Notes under the pieces: generated by a model
What the model was told of the DNA's origin: nothing
The model's input: only the letters and a program-made list of their open reading frames with translations
The model's database searches: none
Part shown: positions 17,646 to 28,669 of the stretch, piece after piece
Layout: the number at the start of each line of letters is the position of its first letter
Position numbering within the stretch: position 1 is the stretch's first letter
DNA from: JBEBGV01 sp040081265
GTDB taxonomy: Bacteria > Acidobacteriota > Vicinamibacteria > Vicinamibacterales > UBA2999
Assembly (NCBI GenBank): GCA_040081265.1
Contig: JBEBGV010000003.1
Location: forward strand, 62,001-126,000
Length of the DNA: 64,000 nt
Direction of reading: 5' to 3'
Program-made: the position numbers and the translations under genes

Positions 17646-19832
17646 ATGGCACCGTCATCAACGTTATTTCCATCGACGCTCTCTCGACGCACGTTCCTCA
17701 GGACCGCCACCGCGGCTGGTGGCGGCCTGATGATCGGCACGTATCTGCCGTTTGGTGGCGAGACCGCAGCGCAGATCGACGCGCTCGCCGCGGGCACGTT
17801 CGAGCCGAACGTCTGGATCCGCATCGGCGCCGACGACAGCGTGCGCATCATGCTCTCGATGCTCGAGATGGGGCAGGGCGTCATGACCGCGATGCCGATG
17901 CTCGTCGCCGAGGAACTCGACGTTGACTGGAACAAGGTGGTCACCGAATGGGCCCCTGCAGATCGCCGCTACGGCAACCCGAACTTCGGCGGCTCCCAGA
18001 CCACTGCCGGCAGTAACAGCACCCGCGGCATGTGGAAGGTGCTGCGCAACGCTGGCGCGAGCGGTCGCGCCATGCTCGTGACCGCTGCGGCCAGGACCTG
18101 GAACGTCGCCGAGGACACACTCTCGACGGACAAGGGCGAAGTCGTCCACGCCGCCAGCGGACGGCGTCTGCGTTACGGTGCGCTCGTGGACACCGCGGCG
18201 TCACTACCCGTGCCCGCCACGGTCACGCTGAAGGATCCGAAAGCGTTTCGCCTCCTCGGCCAGAGTCTCGCGCGCTTCGACATCCCGCAGAAGGTTGCCG
18301 GGCAAGCCGAGTTCGGCGTCGACGTCACGCGGCCAGGCATGCTCGTGGCCCGCGTCGTCCGTTGCCCCGTGTTCGGGGGCAAGGTCGCCAGCGTCAACGC
18401 GGACAAGGCGAAGGCGGTGCCCGGCGTGAGACAGGTGGTGCAGATCAGCACCGGCATTGCCGTCGTCGCCGATGGCTACTGGGCGGCGTCAAAGGGCGTG
18501 CAGGCACTCGAGATCAAGTGGGACGAGGGCGCACTGGCAGGGCTCAACAGCGCCGACATCACGAAGCGATTCGCCGACCTGGCGAGCCGGCCTGGTGCGA
18601 TCGCACGCGAGGAAGGCGACGCCGACCGGGCGCTCGCGAGTGCCGTTCGGACGGTCGAGCGGGTCTTCGAAGTCCCGTATCTGGCTCATGCCTGCATGGA
18701 GCCGATGAACTGCACCGCCGAGGTGACCGCCGACCGGTGCGATGTCTGGGTGCCCACGCAGTCGCAGACGGCTACGCAGGCGGCGGCCATGGCGGCGACT
18801 GGCCTGCCCGAAAGCAAGGTCTTCGTCCACACCAGCTATCTCGGCGGTGGCTTCGGCCGCAGGGGCGAGACGGACTTCGTCACCGACGCGGTCGAGACGG
18901 CAAAGGCTGTGGGCAAGCCGGTCAAGGTGATGTGGAGCCGTGAGGACGACATCAAGCACGACTACTACCGTCCCGTCACCTACGTCCGGCTGTGGGCAGC
19001 GCTCGATGCACAGGGCGCACCTGTGGCGTGGAAGGAACGCCTGGTTCAGCCGTCACTGCTCAAGCGGCTGCAGGGGTCGCTGGATGCCATGAAGGGCGTG
19101 GACCGCATCTCGGTCGACGGCGCGGCGACGTTGCCCTACGACATCCCGAACATCCGCGTCGAATACACCGAAGCCGACCCTGGCATTCCCTACGGCTTCT
19201 GGCGTTCGGTGGGCAACTCGGTCAACGGCTACGTGACCGAGGCCTTCATCGACGAACTGGCCGCCGAAGCGAAGAAGGACGCGTACGAGTTCCGTCGCGC
19301 CCTGCTCGCGAAGGCCCCGCGACAGCGCGCGGTCCTCGAGTTGGCGGCGGAGAAGTCCGGATGGGGCAGGCCCCTTGCCGCTGGGCGCTTCCGCGGCATC
19401 GCCGTTCACGAATGCTTCGGCTCGATCATCGGCCAGGTCACCGAGGTGTCGGTTTCAGCGGCCGGCGCCGTTCGCGTGCACAAGGTCACCTGCGTGGTTG
19501 ATTGCGGCTGGGTCGTGAACCCCGACACGATCAAGGCGCAGATGGAGGGCGGGATCCTCTATGGCCTTACCGCGGCCCTGAAGGGCGAAATCACCATCAA
19601 GGATGGCCGCGTCGTCCAGAGCCACTTTGGCGATTATCCGCCGATGCGCATCAATGAAGCCCCCGAGACCGAGGTGTTCATCGTCCCGAGCACCGAAGCG
19701 CCTGGAGGAATCGGTGAGCCGAGTACGGCAGTGGCCGCCGGGTCGCTGGTGAACGCGATTTATGCCGCGACCGGTAAGCGGATCTACCGGCTGCCGATTC
19801 GCCCAGAGCAGCTTCGCCAGGGCACCGCCTGA
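17646..19832 (+). CDS. iorB: Molybdopterin subunit of isoquinoline-1-oxidoreductase-type hydroxylase
   Basis: The 728-residue large subunit binds the molybdopterin cofactor and hydroxylates N-heterocycles or aldehydes. A twin-arginine leader (SRRTFLRTATAAGGGLMIG, residues about 13-32) indicates Tat export, probably with IorA as passenger. Visible family parts are MLSMLEMGQGVMTAMPMLVAEELDVDW, FGGSQTTAGSNSTRGMW, LAHACMEPMNCTAEV, HTSYLGGGFGRRGETDF and the C-terminal TEAPGGIGEPSTAVAAGSLVNAIYAATGKR with the catalytic Glu. The true substrate is not known; similar genes are often mis-named isoquinoline oxidase. It lies 14 bp after iorA. Confidence 0.9.
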   Translation: MAPSSTLFPSTLSRRTFLRTATAAGGGLMIGTYLPFGGETAAQIDALAAGTFEPNVWIRIGADDSVRIMLSMLEMGQGVMTAMPMLVAEELDVDWNKVVTEWAPADRRYGNPNFGGSQTTAGSNSTRGMWKVLRNAGASGRAMLVTAAARTWNVAEDTLSTDKGEVVHAASGRRLRYGALVDTAASLPVPATVTLKDPKAFRLLGQSLARFDIPQKVAGQAEFGVDVTRPGMLVARVVRCPVFGGKVASVNADKAKAVPGVRQVVQISTGIAVVADGYWAASKGVQALEIKWDEGALAGLNSADITKRFADLASRPGAIAREEGDADRALASAVRTVERVFEVPYLAHACMEPMNCTAEVTADRCDVWVPTQSQTATQAAAMAATGLPESKVFVHTSYLGGGFGRRGETDFVTDAVETAKAVGKPVKVMWSREDDIKHDYYRPVTYVRLWAALDAQGAPVAWKERLVQPSLLKRLQGSLDAMKGVDRISVDGAATLPYDIPNIRVEYTEADPGIPYGFWRSVGNSVNGYVTEAFIDELAAEAKKDAYEFRRALLAKAPRQRAVLELAAEKSGWGRPLAAGRFRGIAVHECFGSIIGQVTEVSVSAAGAVRVHKVTCVVDCGWVVNPDTIKAQMEGGILYGLTAALKGEITIKDGRVVQSHFGDYPPMRINEAPETEVFIVPSTEAPGGIGEPSTAVAAGSLVNAIYAATGKRIYRLPIRPEQLRQGTA

Positions 19833-19845
19833 GGGGGCGAGAGTG

Positions 19846-20496
19846 TCAGGGCTTCATGTAGGTGAAGCCTCGCTCCTGCGCCAATGCCAATGCCAGCACG
19901 TGGGATGGCATCAGACGTACACCCGGGGCCAGGCCGCTGACCAGGTCTGCGCGGACCTCCGCCACAGGCGTCCGAAACGCGTTCGCCAGTTGTCCCGCCA
20001 CCACGCCCAGGGCCACGTTGCACTGCCAGAAAATCGTGCCGCGTGCCTGCATCGCCTTGATGCCGATCTCGGGATCGTCGAGGAAGATATTGCGGGTTGC
20101 CGGCTGCATCGTCAGCGGGTCGATGATCCTGGAGCGTTCTCCCAGCTTGTACTGAGCCCAGAGCCGGTCTGACGCGTTCATGGCAAACGCAGGCCCGGAG
20201 ATGCCAACGGCGGTGTTGACGTTGGGGAACTCGAGCTTGAAAACGTCGCGGAAGGTGTCGAGGAGGTTCCGTCCAAAGCGCAGCGGGCGCGGATCAGCCG
20301 CCAGATCGTGACCGCCCAGGTCGTACAGCTGCTTGTGGGCGCCTTTCATCTGGTCGAGCCAGGCCATGTCGAACGGGGCCACGACCGGCAGGGTTGACTG
20401 CCCAGCAGCGGCGGTGCCAGGCGAACCGAGGGCAGCCAGTCCCGTCAGCGACGCCATGACGGAGACGAAGGAGCGACGGCCAGGAATTCCAGACAT
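19846..20496 (-). CDS. Tat-exported DsrE-like protein, function unknown
   Basis: A 216-residue protein with a twin-arginine leader (GRRSFVSVMASLTGLAALGSPGTAAAG) and a body resembling the DsrE/sulfur-relay fold. The segment MPSHVLALALAQERGFTYMKP at the C-terminus is like the end of periplasmic DsrE-family proteins. The central Cys (FWQCNVALGVV) sits where DsrE-like proteins carry theirs. The assignment is by pattern and not firm. It is last in the metH operon, 27 bp after the GNAT-like gene, with a good GGGAGG site before its ATG. Confidence 0.6.
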   Translation of the reverse strand: MSGIPGRRSFVSVMASLTGLAALGSPGTAAAGQSTLPVVAPFDMAWLDQMKGAHKQLYDLGGHDLAADPRPLRFGRNLLDTFRDVFKLEFPNVNTAVGISGPAFAMNASDRLWAQYKLGERSRIIDPLTMQPATRNIFLDDPEIGIKAMQARGTIFWQCNVALGVVAGQLANAFRTPVAEVRADLVSGLAPGVRLMPSHVLALALAQERGFTYMKP

Positions 20497-20523
20497 TCAG
20501 TGCCTCCCTTCGATACGCGTGAG

Positions 20524-21117
20524 CTACTCGGCGAAGACCACCTTGCGTGAGCTGGTGTGCGCGCGGAGGACGTCGGAGGTGAGCTGCTTGCTCAAGTAGA
20601 CCTTCGACTCGCGGTTGTTGGTGAGGCTGGCCTCGTACTTGATCACGTCGAATTCGAGGTGATCAAGGGTGCCGCGCATGTCGTAGAAACGGTTTTTCGT
20701 TTTGACGACCACCTCGTGGAACCCTGCGGCCAGCGCCCAGACCTCGGATTCCTCGGTCAGCGCGCGGAAGTGCCCCTGGCCCCGCCAGTCTCTGCGCGTG
20801 CCGCCAATCCAGCTGTAGAGGATCTTGCGGTCCTCGAATCTGACCGAATCGCGGATGCGCAGCAGCAGGTCCTTGAGCTTCGGGTCGGACTCCACTGCCC
20901 TCAACTCGTGCACGACCTTGAAAGAGACAGGTGCAATCATCCCGGGATCGTCGGGGAGGGGTGCCTCGGTGATGAGGATCAGGAATTCGCGGTCGCGGAG
21001 GCGTTCGACGATCTCTCGCGCCGTCTTCTTCCGGGGGAACTCGCCGAAGAACTCTTCGATGTACTGAATTTCGAGGGCACCCGACTCGAGCGGGTACTGC
21101 TTGATCGAATACTCCAA
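20524..21117 (-). CDS. GNAT-like acetyltransferase
   Basis: The 197-residue protein shows the GNAT pattern ILYSWIGGTRRDWRGQGHFRALTEESEVWALAAGFHEVVVKTKNRFYDMRGTLDHLEFDVIKYE. The R-x-W-R-G-Q-G-H/x-x loop for acetyl-CoA is present, followed by the last strand and helix. The N-terminal part (residues 1-90) is less usual. It is 12 bp downstream of metH and probably co-transcribed, but what it acetylates and why it follows metH is unknown. Confidence 0.72.
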   Translation of the reverse strand: MEYSIKQYPLESGALEIQYIEEFFGEFPRKKTAREIVERLRDREFLILITEAPLPDDPGMIAPVSFKVVHELRAVESDPKLKDLLLRIRDSVRFEDRKILYSWIGGTRRDWRGQGHFRALTEESEVWALAAGFHEVVVKTKNRFYDMRGTLDHLEFDVIKYEASLTNNRESKVYLSKQLTSDVLRAHTSSRKVVFAE

Positions 21118-21129
21118 CCTGACCCGGGA

Positions 21130-24867
<3,738 letters not shown>

Positions 24868-24901
24868 GGGGGTCCTGGAGATCGTGTCCTGAGCCGCTGA
24901 A

Positions 24902-25885
24902 TCAGCGAGAGCGGTGTGACTCCCGACCGGAACGACGGTCGAGATTGGTGGCCGGCCGCGGCAGGGGTTTGGTGGCCGATGCGACCAGAACCGTGAAGGG
25001 ATCGCCGGCCTTGGCGGCACCCACCTGGCCGCGGGTGTGGGTGAGCCCTGCGGCGGTCAGCAGCGTCTTGAGTTCGTCCTGCGAGAAACCCAGGTGCTTG
25101 TCCCCGAAGCGTTGCTGCACCCAGCCCTGGGTGTGTGCCTTGAGGTCGAGGACGACCAGGCGTCCGCCCGGCCGGAGCACTCGGGCGGCTTCGGCCACGG
25201 CCCGCTCCGGGTCGTTGGCGTGGTGCAGGGTCTGGGAGAGGAGCGCCACGTCGAGCGACTCGTCCCGCAGGGGCAGGCGGGTCAGGTCGCCTTTTCGCCA
25301 TTCAACATTGCTGACGCGTCGGCGTGCCGCGAGCGCCTTGGCTCGTTCGAGTACCTCGTCTGAGCGATCGACGCCAATCACCGTCCTGGCCCACGACGCG
25401 GCCTCGATGGTGAGGTAGCCCTCGCCGCACCCGATGTCGACGACATCGAGGGCGGGGAGCAGATGCCCGAGGGCGCGCGACCATGCGGCCCAGCTGCGTC
25501 CCGGGACGAGCTGTCGCACGTCGCCATGGGTGTCGAAGTCTTCCTTGCGCAGCCGGAGCACTTCCTGCAGCCGGGCATCGTCCTGCTGCACGGTGCGATC
25601 CTCGCTGGCCTCGGCAAACTGGACGTCCAGCATCGCCCACAGCGGGGCGTGGCCGTTCGAGCGGGCATCGTCGGCGAGCCTGTAGTAGACGAAGCCGGCT
25701 TCGCGTGACTCGGCGATGAGTCGGGCGTCCTTGAGGAGGGTGAGGTGACGCGAGACGTTGGACTGGGCGGCGCCGAGGATGGCGGTCAGCTCGGTGACGT
25801 TGAAGCGGTCCTGGGCGAGGATGCGGAGCAGGCGGAGACGCGTGGGCTCGCCGAGAAGGCGGAAGAGGGCGGACGGCGCCTGCAT
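24902..25885 (-). CDS. ArsR-type HTH fused to SAM-dependent methyltransferase fold (SahR-like regulator)
   Basis: A 327-residue fusion. Residues 1-90 are an ArsR winged helix (LLGEPTRLRLLRILAQDRFNVTELTAILGAAQSNVSRHLTLLKDARLI). Residues about 135-300 are a class I methyltransferase fold with VVDIGCGEGYLTIEAA, ALLSQTLHHANDPERAVAEAARVLRPGGRLVVLDL. The ArsR metal-binding Cys pairs are absent. Regulators with this architecture (SahR) sense S-adenosylhomocysteine and control metH/ahcY genes in Proteobacteria, and the position directly before metH supports the same role here. Enzyme activity cannot be excluded. An ATATCGATAT palindrome lies 19 bp upstream. A paralogue precedes ahcY at 38971. Confidence 0.85.
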   Translation of the reverse strand: MQAPSALFRLLGEPTRLRLLRILAQDRFNVTELTAILGAAQSNVSRHLTLLKDARLIAESREAGFVYYRLADDARSNGHAPLWAMLDVQFAEASEDRTVQQDDARLQEVLRLRKEDFDTHGDVRQLVPGRSWAAWSRALGHLLPALDVVDIGCGEGYLTIEAASWARTVIGVDRSDEVLERAKALAARRRVSNVEWRKGDLTRLPLRDESLDVALLSQTLHHANDPERAVAEAARVLRPGGRLVVLDLKAHTQGWVQQRFGDKHLGFSQDELKTLLTAAGLTHTRGQVGAAKAGDPFTVLVASATKPLPRPATNLDRRSGRESHRSR

Positions 25886-26200
25886 GTATTCGATGAATTT
25901 ACATATATCGATATGATCATGTCAATTAGATCGCCTGAAAATAACCGGCTCGTGTTCGCGCGTGCACGAATCTGCGACCGTGGGACCCGGATCGTCGCGT
26001 CGCGGCCGCCTTGTGGCCACAGAATAGTGCTTAGCGTGCACGATTGAGGGGATCAGTTTGCATCAATTGCCAAGATGAACTGAATTTAACGGGTGTTTCA
26101 TTGCGAACTGGCATTCCGGCTGTGCATAATTGGCTTACGGCGTCGCGCATCATTGCCCGAGCGTCCGGACTTCTTCAACAGACGAAAGGACAACCCCACG
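25886..26200. promoter_or_regulatory. 315-bp divergent control region (ArsR-metH / glnN)
   Basis: No gene is seen here. The region holds the ArsR-type palindrome (25902-25915), two exact direct repeats of GCGTGCACGA (25960-25969 and 26034-26043, each with the palindrome CGTGCACG), and a plausible sigma70 promoter for glnN: TTGCGA (26101-26106), 18-bp spacer, CATAAT (26125-26130). A ribosome-binding site, GAAAGGA at 26184-26190, precedes the glnN ATG. Confidence 0.55.
25902..25915. promoter_or_regulatory. Candidate operator of the metH-linked ArsR fusion
   Basis: An inverted repeat CATAT-atcg-ATATG encloses the perfect palindrome ATATCGATAT (25905-25914). It lies 16-30 bp upstream of the fusion gene start, in an AT-rich island within GC-rich DNA. 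This fits the palindromes bound by ArsR-family dimers; autoregulation and control of metH in the same operon are inferred. Confidence 0.55.
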
Positions 26201-28378
26201 ATGGGATCTGCAGCACTTTCCGAAGCCATCAAGAGCATCCGCGAGTGGTCCATGACCGAAGGGCGCACCCAGGTGCCGCTCGGCAAGGCCGGTGAACTGT
26301 TCGGCAGCCTGGTCTTCAACGACAAGGCCCAGCAGGAGCGCCTGCCCAAAGCCGCCTATCGGGCGCTGCGCGCGACGATTACCCGCGGCGAAGCGCTCGA
26401 CCTGTCCACGGCTGACGCCGTGGCCAACGCGCTCAAGGACTGGGCTGTCGAGCACGGCGCCACCCACTACTGCCACTGGTTTCAGCCGCTGACCGGGATC
26501 ACTGCCGAGAAGCACGACTCTTTCCTCTCGCCCACGAGCGAGGGTGGCGCCATCGTCGAGTTCCGCGGCAAGGAACTCATCAAGGGCGAACCTGACGCGT
26601 CGAGCTTCCCGTCCGGCGGCATGCGCTCCACGTTCGAGGCCCGCGGATACACCGCATGGGACCCGACCAGCCCGCCCTGGCTCCACGTCAACGGCAACAA
26701 CGTCACGCTCGTCATCCCGACCGCCTTTGTGAGCTGGACGGGTGAGGCACTCGATAAGAAGACTCCGCTCCTGCGGTCGATGGAAGCCGTGTCGAAGCAG
26801 GCGGTCCGCGTCCTGAAGCTGTTCGGCTCCACCGCCGAACGCGTCTTTGCGACCTGCGGTCCCGAGCAGGAGTACTTCCTCATCGACCGCAACTTCTTCT
26901 TCGCTCGTCCTGACCTGATCAATGCGGGCCGCACGCTCTTTGGCGCAACCCCGCCCAAGGGTCAGGAGATGGAAGACCAGTACTTCGGTACGATTCCCGA
27001 GCGCGTGCTGGCGTGCATGGCCGAAGCCGAACTCGAGCTCTTCAAGGTCGGGGTGCCGATCAAGACGCGCCACAACGAGGTGGCGCCGAGCCAGTACGAA
27101 GTGGCGCCGGTCTTCGAGAATGCCAACCTCGCCGTCGATCACCAGATGATGACGATGGAGATGTTGAAGAAGATTGCGCCGAAATATGGCCTCGCCTGCC
27201 TGCTCCACGAAAAGCCCTTCGCCGGCGTGAACGGCTCGGGCAAGCACAACAACTGGTCACTCTCAGACGAGTTCGGCAACAACCTCCTGGGTCCCGGCGA
27301 CACACCGCACGACAACGCGCAGTTCCTGGTCTTCTGCGCCGCTGTGCTCCGTGGTGTGGACCGGTGGCAGGGTCTGCTCCGGGCGACGATCGCCAGCGCA
27401 GGGAATGATCACCGCCTCGGTGCCAACGAAGCGCCGCCGGCCATCCTCTCGGTCTTCCTCGGCGACATGCTGACCGACATCTTCGAGCAAATCGAGAAGG
27501 GCGGGGCGAAGTCGACCAAGCAGGGTGGAACGCTCGACATCGGAGTCAGCGTGCTCCCGAAGCTGCCGCGTGACGCGGGCGACCGCAACCGTACCAGCCC
27601 GTTTGCCTTCACCGGCAACAAGTTCGAGTTCCGGGCCGTCTCGTCCGGTCAGAACATCGCGTTCCCGAACACGGTGTTGAACCTGGCGATGGCGGATTCG
27701 CTCGAATACGTCGCCAACGAGCTCGAAGCCGCCACCTCCAAGGGCGAGGACCTGAACAAGGCGGTGGCCAAGCTCCTGACCAGGATGATCAAGGACAACA
27801 AGCGGATCATCTTCAATGGCAACGGCTACTCAGACGCCTGGCAGAAGGAAGCCGCCAAACGCAAGCTCCTGAACCACAAGAACACGGTGGACGCGCTGCC
27901 TGAAATGGTGACGCCGGCCGCGATCAAGCTGTTCGAGCGCTTCAAGGTGCTCAACGAGCGTGAAGTGCACGCCCGCTACGAGATCTTCCTCGAGGCCTAC
28001 AACAAGACGATCAACGTCGAAGGCCAGCTGATGGTGCTGATGGCCAACCGCTACATCCTGCCGGCCGCGCTCGAGTACCAGAAGCAGATTGCCCAGAGCG
28101 TGTCAGCCGTCAAGGCGGCGGGGGCGAAATCGGCTGAAGGCAAGAAGCTGCTCGCCGGCTACGCGAAGCTGGCCGACAAGTTCAAAGCCCAGGCGGACCA
28201 GCTGGCCAAGCTCCTGACCCACGCGGGTGGGTCGTCGGACAAGCACGCCAAGTACATGCGGGACAAGATCGTCCCCGCCATGGGCAAGTTGCGCGAACTC
28301 GGCGACGAGATCGAGGTCAGCACCCCGCACGAACTCTGGCCGCTGCCAACCTACCGCGAGATGTTGTTTGTGAAGTGA
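26201..28378 (+). CDS. glnN: Glutamine synthetase type III
   Basis: GSIII forms glutamine from glutamate and ammonia with ATP. The 725 residues match the type III length, far longer than GSI. The catalytic core has ATCGPEQEYFLIDRNFF (metal-binding glutamates), RHNEVAPSQYEVAPVFENANLAVDHQ, KPFAGVNGSGKHNNWSL and the ATIASAGNDHRLGANEAPPAI segment. The N-terminal part MGSAALSEAIKSIREW and the long helical C-terminal domain are typical of GSIII. ATG at 26201 is chosen over an upstream in-frame start because of the GAAAGGA site and family alignment. A strong terminator follows. Confidence 0.96.
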   Translation: MGSAALSEAIKSIREWSMTEGRTQVPLGKAGELFGSLVFNDKAQQERLPKAAYRALRATITRGEALDLSTADAVANALKDWAVEHGATHYCHWFQPLTGITAEKHDSFLSPTSEGGAIVEFRGKELIKGEPDASSFPSGGMRSTFEARGYTAWDPTSPPWLHVNGNNVTLVIPTAFVSWTGEALDKKTPLLRSMEAVSKQAVRVLKLFGSTAERVFATCGPEQEYFLIDRNFFFARPDLINAGRTLFGATPPKGQEMEDQYFGTIPERVLACMAEAELELFKVGVPIKTRHNEVAPSQYEVAPVFENANLAVDHQMMTMEMLKKIAPKYGLACLLHEKPFAGVNGSGKHNNWSLSDEFGNNLLGPGDTPHDNAQFLVFCAAVLRGVDRWQGLLRATIASAGNDHRLGANEAPPAILSVFLGDMLTDIFEQIEKGGAKSTKQGGTLDIGVSVLPKLPRDAGDRNRTSPFAFTGNKFEFRAVSSGQNIAFPNTVLNLAMADSLEYVANELEAATSKGEDLNKAVAKLLTRMIKDNKRIIFNGNGYSDAWQKEAAKRKLLNHKNTVDALPEMVTPAAIKLFERFKVLNEREVHARYEIFLEAYNKTINVEGQLMVLMANRYILPAALEYQKQIAQSVSAVKAAGAKSAEGKKLLAGYAKLADKFKAQADQLAKLLTHAGGSSDKHAKYMRDKIVPAMGKLRELGDEIEVSTPHELWPLPTYREMLFVK

Positions 28379-28385
28379 GCCCCTA

Positions 28386-28421
28386 GGGGATAGAGGATTA
28401 GGGGATAGGGGATAGGGGTTC
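28386..28421. repeat. Tandem GGGGATA heptamers
   Basis: GGGGATA, GAGGATT, GGGGATA, GGGGATA and GGGGTTC, in register apart from one extra base at 28400, lie between the glnN stop codon and its terminator hairpin. Confidence 0.65.
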
Positions 28422-28430
28422 GGTCCCACC

Positions 28431-28476
28431 GGGGGAGTCACGGGCACGCCTCGGGCGGTCCGTGGCTCCCCCTTTT
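28431..28476 (+). terminator. Rho-independent terminator after glnN
   Basis: GGGGGAGTCACGG (28431-28443) pairs with CCGTGGCTCCCCC (28460-28472) with one mismatch, followed by TTTT. The 16-base loop is long, but the stem is strong and the position, 53 bp after the stop codon, is right. Confidence 0.75.
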
Positions 28477-28669
28477 GCTTTACCGGAGGGGGTAAACTGA
28501 GACCGGGGCAGGATCTGGTACCTATTCTGCACAAAACGCAACACGGCCTGGCGGCCATGCACTTGGCGTAGAGTTGGGCTTTGCCGCCTACGGATATCTG
28601 GTCGAGACGATCCAAGAAATTGTCCCCACTTACGGGTTTCGGGGTTCGACTAGTGACGGCATAGACGCG

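Noticed and set aside
24868..24901. Cobalamin or SAM riboswitch before metH
   Set aside because: The gap is only 34 bp, too short for either element, and the region upstream of the ArsR-fusion gene shows a palindrome but no riboswitch core.
26110..26127. Possible sigma54 promoter (TGGCATTCCGGCTGTGCA) before glnN
   Set aside because: The GG and GC dinucleotides are separated by 12 bp and not the required 10, so the geometry is wrong; a sigma70-like promoter overlaps the same place.
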